DNA from: Lachnospiraceae bacterium UBA1201
Lineage (GTDB): Bacteria > Bacillota > Clostridia > Lachnospirales > Lachnospiraceae
NCBI GenBank assembly: GCA_002309675.1
Contig: DBXX01000001.1
Coordinates: forward strand, 60,781 to 81,433
Length of the DNA: 20,653 nucleotides
Reading direction: 5' to 3'
Positions 1 through 6,619 of the stretch are shown piece by piece (position 1 is the first letter of the stretch; every line of letters starts with the position of its first letter). A program made the position numbers and the translations under genes. The notes under the pieces are model-generated. The model did not search any database and was not told the origin of the DNA. It saw nothing but the letters and a program-made list of their open reading frames with translations.

Positions 1-429
1 TCGGCGCTGTTTCTGATGTTTTCCGTTTTTCTTCCGTTTTACGGTAATATGCCTTCGGAACCATCATCGTATTGGGCCTCATTGATCGAATTAGGATATG
101 TAGGTTATGCGGTTTTTGCATTGGGCTTTTTGGCGTTTGTACTTAACTGCTACAGGAAACATGGGGTGGCGGCGATCTGCGGCGGCTTCGTATTACTCTT
201 TTGGCTCTGTCACTTTATTTCCCGAACACTGGACACGATTTTTAAATCTGAGTATAGATACTGGTTCTTCCGGTACGGGTTCGGTTGGGGTGATAATGAT
301 ACATATCGGCATGTTCGGATGATCGGATACTGGTTGGCCCCGATCGCGGCAGGACTCGTGGTGTATTCCTCATTGGCCTTGTGGAAGAAAAATCGTAAGC
401 AGAAAAACGTAGAAGAGCAAGAGGCGTGA
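1..429 (+). CDS. Unidentified integral membrane protein, 5' end cut by window edge
   Basis: The frame is open from base 1 and ends at TGA 427-429, so the visible part is the C-terminal 142 residues of a longer protein. An in-frame ATG at 16 exists but has no convincing ribosome binding site, and the hydrophobic residues before it suggest the gene continues upstream. At least three hydrophobic segments are visible: one around ELGYVGYAVFALGFLAF, one around AAICGGFVLLFWLCHFI, and one around MIGYWLAPIAAGLVVYSS. The end is a charged Lys/Glu tail. The gene downstream starts 2 bases after this stop, so the two are probably translated from one message. I do not recognise the family and give no function. 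Confidence 0.6.
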   Translation, partial: SALFLMFSVFLPFYGNMPSEPSSYWASLIELGYVGYAVFALGFLAFVLNCYRKHGVAAICGGFVLLFWLCHFISRTLDTIFKSEYRYWFFRYGFGWGDNDTYRHVRMIGYWLAPIAAGLVVYSSLALWKKNRKQKNVEEQEA

Positions 430-431
430 TC

Positions 432-986
432 ATGAAGTATTGTTCAAAATGCGGTAACCCGATGGGGTACCATGATAAAGTGTGCGGTTTTTGCCATCCG
501 GCGAAAAAAACGGAAATGGATGAGATAAAAAGAAAGCATTGTAAGGTAGCGGTGTTGGTGTCGACGATCCTGGTCGCCCTCATCGGTTTTTATCCCCTGG
601 CTGTAGTCTTTTTAAACATCGGTTTCGGTTTCCAGAGTACGTTTTTCAATTATGAGTTATTTATCAGCGGGGTGCTGGTCTTGACGTGCCTTATGTCGTT
701 TGTGGCATACGTAAGGGAATCGTGGGGCTTTACGTTTTTCTGCGGGTTATTGGGACCGGTGTCGGCGGTGATCATCTCCGTGAGTTGCGGAGGCTTGTTT
801 GAAACCAGTGTGGAAGGCTGGAAAAGTTGGATACATTTATTTGCGACCTACTTCCTTCCGAACATCGTTTTGATGGCGGCTTCCGCCAGATTACTCTGCC
901 TGGGACGGGAAGGAGAGTCCGACTATACGCTTCACTACAGACGCTTGCAGAAGCTCACGATCAACGATGAGGAGTCCATGGTCTGA
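432..986 (+). CDS. Zinc-ribbon membrane protein of unknown function
   Basis: A 184-residue protein. The chosen start is ATG 432, preceded by AGAGG at 420-424; a GTG at 426 in the same frame is too close to that site. The N-terminus carries CSKCG and CGFC, a CX2C-X10-CX2C pattern (Cys4, 7, 18, 21) typical of the short zinc-ribbon found at the front of many Firmicutes membrane proteins. It is followed by a basic stretch and about four hydrophobic segments between residues 38 and 160. The C-terminal 25 residues are polar. It lies directly behind the partial membrane gene, and the pair probably forms one transcript. The ribbon may bind metal or a partner protein; the actual role is unknown. Confidence 0.65.
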   Translation: MKYCSKCGNPMGYHDKVCGFCHPAKKTEMDEIKRKHCKVAVLVSTILVALIGFYPLAVVFLNIGFGFQSTFFNYELFISGVLVLTCLMSFVAYVRESWGFTFFCGLLGPVSAVIISVSCGGLFETSVEGWKSWIHLFATYFLPNIVLMAASARLLCLGREGESDYTLHYRRLQKLTINDEESMV

Positions 987-1026
987 AGGATTAAAATGTT
1001 CATTTACAGCGTTTGTAAAAAAGCGC

Positions 1027-1055
1027 TTGCAATGACAGGAAAACTATGATATAAT
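1027..1055 (+). promoter_or_regulatory. Sigma-A promoter of the butyryl-CoA operon
   Basis: TTGCAA at 1027-1032 and a perfect TATAAT at 1050-1055 are separated by 17 bases. This is the best promoter in the first 8 kb and sits 54 bases before the thl start. CG-centred dyads overlap or precede the -35 box (see findings). Confidence 0.85.
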
Positions 1056-1108
1056 AGTTCCTGAAATATGTTAAAAAATTAACAATCATCACTTTGGAGG
1101 ATATTTCA

Positions 1109-2305
1109 ATGGCAAAGAGAATTGTACTTGCCGGTGCATGCCGTACGGCGATCGGCACAATGGGCGGATCCCTCAGCACCACTCCCGCAGCGGATTTGGG
1201 TGCTATCGTTATCAAGGAAGCTATCAAAAGAGCCGGTGTTCCTGCGGAAGCAGTTGATCATGTATACATGGGTTGCGTAATCCAGGCTGGTCTGGGACAG
1301 AACGTAGCTCGTCAGGCATCCATTAAGGCCGGTCTTCCGGTGGAGACTCCTGCTGTTACCGTTAACGTAGTTTGCGGTTCCGGTCTGAACTGCGTAAACA
1401 TGGCAGCTCAGATGATCCAGGCAGGCGACGCTGATATCGTAGTTGCAGGTGGTATGGAGAACATGTCCATGGCTCCGTATGCGATCCCGAACGGACGTTT
1501 CGGTTACAGAATGACATGGCCCAGCCAGAGCCAGGGCGCTTTGGTCGACACCATGGTTAACGACGCTCTGTGGGATGCATTCAACGGTTATCATATGATC
1601 CAGACCGCGGACAATGTAGCAGAGAAGTGGGGTCTGACCCGTGAAGAGCTCGATGAGTTCGCACTCAAGAGCCAGTTAAAGGCTGAGAAAGCTCAGCAGA
1701 CCGGTGCATTCGACGATGAGATCGTTCCGGTTATGGTTAAGAAGAAAAAGGAAATGGTTGAGTTCAAGGTGGATGAGGGCCCGCGTCCGGGTTCCACAAT
1801 CGAAGGCCTTGCAAAACTTCGCCCGATCAACCCGAACGGCGTAGTTACCGCAGGTAACGCTTCCGGTATCAACGACGGCGCTGCAGCGATCGTCCTGATG
1901 ACCGAAGAGAAGGCAAAAGAACTCGGCGTAACTCCTATGGCATATTTCGTAGCAGGCGCTCTGGGCGGTGTTGATCCGTCCATCATGGGCGTAGGTCCTG
2001 TTCCGGCAACCCGCAAGGCTATGGCTAAGTGCGGTTACAAGATTGAAGACTTCGATATCATCGAGGCAAATGAAGCATTTGCCGCTCAGTCCGTTGCAGT
2101 CGGCAAGGACCTCGGTATCGATGTTGATAAGCAGCTGAACCCGAACGGCGGCGCGATCGCGCTGGGTCACCCGGTAGGCGCTTCCGGTGCTCGTATCCTC
2201 GTAACCCTTCTTCACGAGATGGTGAAGAAAGATGCAAAGAAGGGTCTGGCTACCCTCTGCATCGGTGGTGGTATGGGATGCGCAACCATCGTAGAGAGAG
2301 ACTGA
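1109..2305 (+). CDS. thlA: Acetyl-CoA C-acetyltransferase (thiolase)
   Basis: Condenses two acetyl-CoA to acetoacetyl-CoA, the first step of butyrate synthesis, in the cytoplasm. The protein has 398 residues, normal for a bacterial biosynthetic thiolase. The acyl-accepting Cys89 lies in NVVCGSG, His354 in ALGHPVGASG, and Cys384 in LCIGGGMG, giving the complete Cys-His-Cys catalytic set. The start is ATG 1109 because GGAGG at 1096-1100 is 8 bases upstream; a TTG at 1094 in frame overlaps that ribosome binding site and was rejected. It is the first gene of thl-crt-hbd-bcd-etfB-etfA. The 368-base gap to crt is unusually long for this operon and holds a structured element and terminator-like hairpins. 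Confidence 0.97.
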   Translation: MAKRIVLAGACRTAIGTMGGSLSTTPAADLGAIVIKEAIKRAGVPAEAVDHVYMGCVIQAGLGQNVARQASIKAGLPVETPAVTVNVVCGSGLNCVNMAAQMIQAGDADIVVAGGMENMSMAPYAIPNGRFGYRMTWPSQSQGALVDTMVNDALWDAFNGYHMIQTADNVAEKWGLTREELDEFALKSQLKAEKAQQTGAFDDEIVPVMVKKKKEMVEFKVDEGPRPGSTIEGLAKLRPINPNGVVTAGNASGINDGAAAIVLMTEEKAKELGVTPMAYFVAGALGGVDPSIMGVGPVPATRKAMAKCGYKIEDFDIIEANEAFAAQSVAVGKDLGIDVDKQLNPNGGAIALGHPVGASGARILVTLLHEMVKKDAKKGLATLCIGGGMGCATIVERD

Positions 2306-2468
2306 TATGATACAAGGCTCGAAAAGTCAGGATCGACCATTTATGGTCGTATCCGACCTTGAGAGACGAACAAACATGAGCCGTACCGATTTCCGCAGGA
2401 AAGCGATAGGACGGCGAATGTTTGTAGGATTTCGAGAGCGTCAAAGACGCGGAGAAATCCGTAGCATA
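2306..2468 (+). ncRNA. Conserved structured RNA element, copy 1 (after thl)
   Basis: Begins immediately after the thl stop. Visible helices: closing stem TATGATAC 2306-2313 with GTAGCATA 2461-2468 (one A-G mismatch); AAGG 2314-2317 with CCTT 2357-2360; a hairpin GGAT/ATCC plus CGACCA/TGGTCG (2330-2354) with one bulged base at 2350; a long arm ACAAACAT 2370-2377 with ATGTTTGT 2418-2425, then GA opposite GA, then GCCGT 2380-2384 with ACGGC 2411-2415, tipped by TTTCC/GGAAA; and a last arm GGATTTC 2427-2433 with GAAATCC 2454-2460 capped by GCGTC/GACGC 2438-2450. CTC 2318-2320 could pair with GAG 2361-2363, which would form a pseudoknot with the AAGG helix. A second copy follows bcd. The helices are inferred by eye; the family is not recognised. 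Confidence 0.75.
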
Positions 2469-2493
2469 TAGATGACAGATATGTGATGTATAA

Positions 2494-2536
2494 ACGACCG
2501 GGCGGAAGGCAAATTTTGCTTTCTGCCTCGTGTCGT
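2494..2536 (+). other. Strong hairpin in the thl-crt gap
   Basis: GGCGGAAGGCAA 2501-2512 pairs with TTGCTTTCTGCC 2516-2527 over 12 pairs including two G-T wobbles, with a 3-base loop. ACGAC 2494-2498 with GTCGT 2532-2536 extends it. No T-run follows, so it is not a terminator by itself. It could protect an mRNA end or act as a spacer between the RNA element and the downstream hairpins. Confidence 0.55.
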
Positions 2537-2558
2537 GTTAAAACGAAAATTGCGTTTC

Positions 2559-2583
2559 AAATCCAAATCTGGATTTATTTTTT
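2559..2583 (+). terminator. Weak intrinsic terminator or attenuator between thl and crt
   Basis: AAATCCA 2559-2565 pairs with TGGATTT 2570-2576 around a 4-base loop. A, then six T (2578-2583) follow. The stem is AT-rich, so it would probably stop only part of the transcripts. It lies downstream of the RNA element and upstream of crt, where partial termination would make thl mRNA more abundant than the rest of the operon. Confidence 0.4.
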
Positions 2584-2591
2584 CTGAACTT

Positions 2592-2611
2592 GGCGCGCAC
2601 TGTGCCTTTTT
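2592..2611 (+). terminator. Second small terminator-like hairpin upstream of crt
   Basis: GGCGC 2592-2596 pairs with GTGCC 2602-2606 (one wobble), followed by TTTTT 2607-2611. TGTGC 2601-2605 can instead pair with GCACA 2616-2620, so two mutually exclusive folds exist. A five-pair stem is short for a terminator. Confidence 0.25.
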
Positions 2612-2673
2612 CAGAGCACATTTCACGTGTACGGGGTGTTGAAAGGTTTGCCTTGTACCAGAAAGGATCAAAA

Positions 2674-3498
2674 ATGGAATATATTCTTTATGAAGCAGCA
2701 GGTGGCGTTGGCGTTATCACCATCAACCGCCCGAAGGCGCTGAACGCGCTGAACAGCCAGGTTCTCGACGAACTGAACGAGACACTGGACCAGGTAGACT
2801 TAAGCACGGTTCGCTGCCTTATCCTGACCGGCGCAGGCGAGAAGTCTTTCGTAGCTGGCGCAGACATCGGCGAGATGAGCACCTTGACGAAAGAACAGGG
2901 CGAGGCATTCGGTAAGAAGGGCAACGACGTGTTCCGTAAGCTCGAGACATTCCCGATCCCCGTGATCGCTGCCGTTAACGGTTTTGCACTCGGCGGCGGC
3001 TGCGAGATCTCCATGAGCTGTGACATTCGTCTCTGCTCGGACAATGCAGTATTCGGTCAGCCGGAAGTAGGCCTCGGCATCACACCGGGCTTCGGCGGCA
3101 CCCAGAGACTGGCTCGTCTGGTAGGCGCAGGCATGGCGAAGCAGCTGATCTACACCGCGAGAAACATCAAGGCACCGGAAGCGTACCGCATTGGCCTCGT
3201 TAACGAGGTATTCTCCGCAGAAGTGGATGAAGCGGGTAATGTTACAAAGACTGCGCAGGAAGTTCTCCTTGCAGCAGCTAAGAAGATGGCGGCTACCATC
3301 GCGAAGAACGCTCCGATCGCTGTTCGCAACTGCAAGAAGGCGATCAACGATGGCCTGGACGCAAATATGGACGACGCGATCGTGATCGAAGAGAAGCTCT
3401 TCGGCGACTGCTTCGAGACCCAGGACCAGGTTTACGGAATGGCATTCTTCCTCGATAAGAATAAAGATAAGGTTAAAGAGCCGTTCAAGAACGCATAA
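2674..3498 (+). CDS. crt: 3-hydroxybutyryl-CoA dehydratase (crotonase)
   Basis: Removes water from (S)-3-hydroxybutyryl-CoA to give crotonyl-CoA. A 274-residue crotonase-fold protein. The oxyanion-hole segments AGADI (61-65) and ALGGGCE (105-111) are present, and the two catalytic glutamates are Glu111 and Glu131 (in QPEVGLG). The start is ATG 2674, with AGAAAGGA at 2660-2667; a frame-open ATG at 2590 would add 28 residues that do not resemble crotonase and has no ribosome binding site. Its product passes to Bcd. The insertion after residue 190 (SAEVDEAGNVTKTAQE) is slightly longer than in many Crt proteins but keeps the frame. No clear promoter is seen in the gap before it, so it probably depends on read-through from thl. 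Confidence 0.96.
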   Translation: MEYILYEAAGGVGVITINRPKALNALNSQVLDELNETLDQVDLSTVRCLILTGAGEKSFVAGADIGEMSTLTKEQGEAFGKKGNDVFRKLETFPIPVIAAVNGFALGGGCEISMSCDIRLCSDNAVFGQPEVGLGITPGFGGTQRLARLVGAGMAKQLIYTARNIKAPEAYRIGLVNEVFSAEVDEAGNVTKTAQEVLLAAAKKMAATIAKNAPIAVRNCKKAINDGLDANMDDAIVIEEKLFGDCFETQDQVYGMAFFLDKNKDKVKEPFKNA

Positions 3499-3553
3499 TC
3501 AAGCAAGTTACACTATTCCCAATCATATATAAATACATTTAGGAGGTACTATC

Positions 3554-4399
3554 ATGAAGGTAGGCGTTATTGGTGCCGGTACAATGGGTTCCGGTATTGC
3601 TCAGGCATTTGCCATGACAGAAGGTTACGAGGTTTGTCTTTGCGATATTAAGCAGGAGTTCGCTGACGGCGGAAAGGCTAAGATCGCTAAGAATATGGCA
3701 TTCCTGGTAAAGAAAGAGAAAATCACCCAGGAGCAGGCAGATGCAATTCTGGCAAAGGTTACGACCGGCCTGAAGGATATTTGTACAGATTGCGACCTCA
3801 TCGTTGAGGCAGCTCTGGAAGATATGGCTATTAAGAAGCAGACATTCAAGGAACTCGAAGAGATCTGCACGAAGGAAGATGTTATCTTCGCTACCAACAC
3901 TTCTTCTCTGTCTATCACCGAGATCGGCGCAGGCCTGAAGCATCCGGTGATCGGCATGCACTTCTTCAACCCTGCTGACCGTATGAAGCTCGTTGAAGTT
4001 ATCGCAGGACTTAACACACCGGCTGCTACCGTTGACCGCATCAAGGCGATCTCCGAAGAGATCGGCAAGACTCCGGTTCAGGTTGCAGAAGCTCCCGGCT
4101 TCGTTGTTAACCGTATCCTGATCCCGATGATCAATGAAGCGATCGGTATCTATGCAGAAGGCATCGCAAGCGTTGAGGGTATCGACCAGGCTATGATGCT
4201 CGGTGCGAACCACCCGATGGGCCCGCTGGCTCTCGGCGACCTGGTAGGTCTGGATATCGTTCTTGCGATCATGAACGTTCTTTACAACGAGACCGGCGAC
4301 TCCAAGTATCGTCCTCACACTCTTCTTAAGAAGATGGTTCGCGGCGGTAAGCTCGGAAGAAAGACCGGCATCGGTTTCTATGACTATACCAATAAGTAA
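3554..4399 (+). CDS. hbd: 3-hydroxybutyryl-CoA dehydrogenase
   Basis: Reduces acetoacetyl-CoA to 3-hydroxybutyryl-CoA with a nicotinamide cofactor. At 281 residues it has the usual length. The N-terminal Rossmann loop GAGTMGSG (7-14) binds the cofactor; an acidic Asp31 after the second strand fits NADH preference (inference). The catalytic pair is His136 in GMHFFNP and the glutamate in the VEAALED segment (84-90); NTSSLS (115-120) and PGFVVNRI complete the family pattern. AGGAGG at 3541-3546 precedes ATG 3554 by 7 bases. It is separated from crt by 55 bases and from bcd by 33 bases with no terminator, so it lies within one transcript. Confidence 0.97.
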   Translation: MKVGVIGAGTMGSGIAQAFAMTEGYEVCLCDIKQEFADGGKAKIAKNMAFLVKKEKITQEQADAILAKVTTGLKDICTDCDLIVEAALEDMAIKKQTFKELEEICTKEDVIFATNTSSLSITEIGAGLKHPVIGMHFFNPADRMKLVEVIAGLNTPAATVDRIKAISEEIGKTPVQVAEAPGFVVNRILIPMINEAIGIYAEGIASVEGIDQAMMLGANHPMGPLALGDLVGLDIVLAIMNVLYNETGDSKYRPHTLLKKMVRGGKLGRKTGIGFYDYTNK

Positions 4400-4432
4400 G
4401 ATAAATAGATTATTTCGGAGGAAAACAAAATC

Positions 4433-5602
4433 ATGGATTTTACATTGAGCAAAGAACATGAGATGGTGCGCACCCTGTTTAAGGAATTCGCACAGAATGA
4501 GGTTAAGCCTCTTGCTCAGGAAGTGGATGAAACAGAGAACTTCCCCAGAGAAACAGTTGAAAAGATGGCAAAGCTCGGCTTCATGGGTATCCCGATCCCG
4601 AAGGAGTACGGCGGCCAGGGCTGCGATATTTTGACCTACGCTATGTGCGTTGAGGAGCTGTCCAAGGTTTGCGGTACCACAGGCGTTATCGTATCCGCAC
4701 ACACTTCTCTGTGCTGCGACCCGATCCTGACATTCGGTACCGAAGAGCAGAAGCAGAAGTATCTGGTTCCGCTGGCAAAGGGCGAGAAGCTCGGTGCTTT
4801 CGGTCTGACCGAGCCGGGTGCAGGTACTGACGCACAGGGCCAGCAGACGAAGGCAGTTCTGGACGGCGACGAGTACGTTCTGAACGGTTCCAAGATCTTC
4901 ATTACCAACGGTAAGGAAGCTGACGTTTATGTTATTTTCGCGATCACAGGCGTTACAACAGACGCTAAGGGTCGCTCCAAGAAGACCATCTCCGCATTCA
5001 TCGTGGAGAAGGGTACACCCGGATTTACATTCGGCGTAAAAGAGAAGAAGATGGGTATCCGCGGTTCTTCCACATACGAGCTCATTTTCCAGGATTGCCG
5101 CATCCCGAAGGCAAACCTTCTGGGCCGCGACGGCGAGGGCTTCAAGATCGCCATGCACACACTGGACGGCGGACGTATCGGTATCGCTGCTCAGGCTCTG
5201 GGTCTTGCAGAAGGCGCTCTGGATAACACCATCGCTTACACAAAGGAAAGAAAGCAGTTCGGTAAGGCGATCTCCGCATTCCAGAATACTCAGTTCCAGA
5301 TCGCAGATATGGCTACGAAGTGCCAGGCTGCTCAGTATCTTGTATACGCTGCAGCTCGCAAGAAGGATGAGTATCAGAAGGATCACAAGACTGTTTACAG
5401 CGTAGAGGCAGCTATGGCAAAGCTTTACGCAGCAGAAGTTGCTATGGAAGTTACCACAAAGGCAGTTCAGCTGCACGGTGGTTACGGCTACACCAGAGAG
5501 TACGACGTTGAGCGCATGATGCGTGATGCAAAGATCACCGAGATCTACGAAGGCACCAGCGAAGTTCAGAGAATGGTTATCTCTGCAGCACTGCTTAAAT
5601 GA
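4433..5602 (+). CDS. bcd: Butyryl-CoA dehydrogenase
   Basis: Reduces crotonyl-CoA to butyryl-CoA using electrons from EtfAB. A 389-residue FAD acyl-CoA dehydrogenase. The flavin and substrate segments FGLTEPGAGTDA and ITNGKEADVYVIFA are present, and Glu373 in IYEGTSE is the expected catalytic base of short-chain enzymes. GGAGG at 4417-4421 precedes ATG 4433. In anaerobes Bcd with Etf can couple crotonyl-CoA reduction to ferredoxin reduction (electron bifurcation); that is known for the family and cannot be proven from this sequence. The stop codon TGA 5600-5602 is the first three bases of RNA element copy 2, so the element overlaps the coding end. Confidence 0.97.
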   Translation: MDFTLSKEHEMVRTLFKEFAQNEVKPLAQEVDETENFPRETVEKMAKLGFMGIPIPKEYGGQGCDILTYAMCVEELSKVCGTTGVIVSAHTSLCCDPILTFGTEEQKQKYLVPLAKGEKLGAFGLTEPGAGTDAQGQQTKAVLDGDEYVLNGSKIFITNGKEADVYVIFAITGVTTDAKGRSKKTISAFIVEKGTPGFTFGVKEKKMGIRGSSTYELIFQDCRIPKANLLGRDGEGFKIAMHTLDGGRIGIAAQALGLAEGALDNTIAYTKERKQFGKAISAFQNTQFQIADMATKCQAAQYLVYAAARKKDEYQKDHKTVYSVEAAMAKLYAAEVAMEVTTKAVQLHGGYGYTREYDVERMMRDAKITEIYEGTSEVQRMVISAALLK

Positions 5603-5758
5603 TACAAGGGTCGAAAAGTACCGACCGGGCATTATGGCCGAGTCGGACCTTGAGACCCGAACAAACATGAGCCGTACCGATTTCCGCAGGAAAGCGATAG
5701 GACGGCGAATGGTTGTAGGATTTCGAGAGTTTGAAAAACGGAAAAATCCGTAGTATCA
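5600..5758 (+). ncRNA. Conserved structured RNA element, copy 2 (after bcd)
   Basis: Same architecture as the copy after thl. Closing stem TGATAC 5600-5605 with GTATCA 5753-5758 is perfect. AAGG 5606-5609 pairs with CCTT 5648-5651. The bulged hairpin is now CCGAC 5621-5625 with GTCGG 5642-5646, plus CGG 5626-5628 with CCG 5638-5640, with a single bulged base at the same place (5641). The long arm is ACAAACAT 5661-5668 with ATGGTTGT 5709-5716, tandem GA/GA, and GCCGT 5671-5675 with ACGGC 5702-5706. The last arm is GGATTT 5718-5723 with AAATCC 5744-5749, capped by GTTT/AAAC (5729-5739). Positions 5658-5711 are identical to 2367-2420. The element ends about 25 bases before the etfB ribosome binding site, with no terminator between. 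Confidence 0.75.
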
Positions 5759-5797
5759 GTAGAATAGAAATTACAAATAATTAAGGAGCGTAAGATT

Positions 5798-6580
5798 GTG
5801 AAGATCATAGTATGTATCAAGCAGGTACCCGATACAAAGGGTGGCGTAAAGTTTAATCCTGACGGAACATTGAACCGTGCTGCTATGCTTACCATCATGA
5901 ACCCGGATGACAAGGCCGGCTTGGAAGCAGCACTTAGATTAAAAGATCAGTATGGCGCAGAAGTAACCGTTATCACCATGGGTCTTCCGAAGGCAGAAGA
6001 GGTTCTTCGTGAAGCATTGGCCATGGGCGCAGATAAGGGCATCCTCGTAACCGACCGTGTACTCGGCGGCGCAGACACCTGGGCTACTTCTTCCACACTC
6101 GCAGGCGCGATCCGCAACCTGGATTACGACCTCATCATTACCGGACGTCAGGCGATCGACGGCGATACCGCACAGGTTGGTCCGCAGATCTCCGAGCATT
6201 TGAATATTCCGGTCATCTCCTATGCACAGAAGATCGAGATCGACGGAGACTCCGTGATCGTTGAGCGTCAGTACGACGACCGTTATCATGTAGTTAAGGC
6301 GAAGATGCCTTGCCTCATCACGGCTCTGGCTGAACTCAACGCACCCCGTTACATGACTCCGGGCGGCATCTTCGATGCTTTCAAGGCAGATATCACTGTT
6401 TGGGGCAGAGCTAACCTGGTCGATGTTGAAGACTCCAACCTCGGTCTCAAGGGTTCACCCACACAGATCGCAAAGGCTTCCGATAAGGTACGTAAGGGTA
6501 CCGGCGAGAAGGTAAATCTCGATGCAGATGCTTCCGTTGAATACATTGTCGGCAAGTTAAAAGAAAAGCACGTAATCTGA
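5798..6580 (+). CDS. etfB: Electron transfer flavoprotein, beta subunit
   Basis: Partner of EtfA; together they pass electrons to Bcd. A 260-residue protein opening with MKIIVCIKQVPDT, the usual EtfB N-terminus. The conserved segment GRQAIDGDTAQVGPQI, which contacts the bound nucleotide or second flavin in the family, is intact. The start is GTG 5798 with AAGGAG at 5783-5788. It follows bcd after a 195-base gap occupied mostly by RNA element copy 2, and leads etfA by 39 bases. The proximity of Bcd and EtfBA genes is typical of the butyryl-CoA dehydrogenase/Etf complex. Whether the complex bifurcates electrons needs biochemical data. Confidence 0.96.
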   Translation: MKIIVCIKQVPDTKGGVKFNPDGTLNRAAMLTIMNPDDKAGLEAALRLKDQYGAEVTVITMGLPKAEEVLREALAMGADKGILVTDRVLGGADTWATSSTLAGAIRNLDYDLIITGRQAIDGDTAQVGPQISEHLNIPVISYAQKIEIDGDSVIVERQYDDRYHVVKAKMPCLITALAELNAPRYMTPGGIFDAFKADITVWGRANLVDVEDSNLGLKGSPTQIAKASDKVRKGTGEKVNLDADASVEYIVGKLKEKHVI

Positions 6581-6619
6581 TAAAAGCGTTTCCATTATAC
6601 TATAGGAGTGATGAATAAA

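Noticed and set aside
987..1108. Rex operator upstream of thl
   Set aside because: The expected TTGTTAA-N4-TTAACAA type dyad is absent; the TTTACA/TGTAAA dyad does not match it.
2306..2468. Known riboswitch or tRNA-like gene after thl
   Set aside because: I see no match to the conserved cores of common riboswitches, T-boxes or tRNAs; it is left as an unassigned RNA.
2590..2673. N-terminal extension of crt by 28 residues
   Set aside because: It overlaps hairpins, lacks a ribosome binding site and does not resemble crotonase; ATG 2674 has a good site.
3539..5668. 709-codon open frame on the minus strand across hbd and bcd
   Set aside because: Shadow of highly expressed, codon-biased plus-strand genes; Cys/Leu-rich nonsense with no ribosome binding site or family motif.
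5523..5753. Peptide MSRTDFRRKAIGRRM readable in both RNA element copies
   Set aside because: No ribosome binding site before the ATG, the copies differ in length by two bases later so the frame is not kept, and substitutions keep RNA pairing rather than codons.
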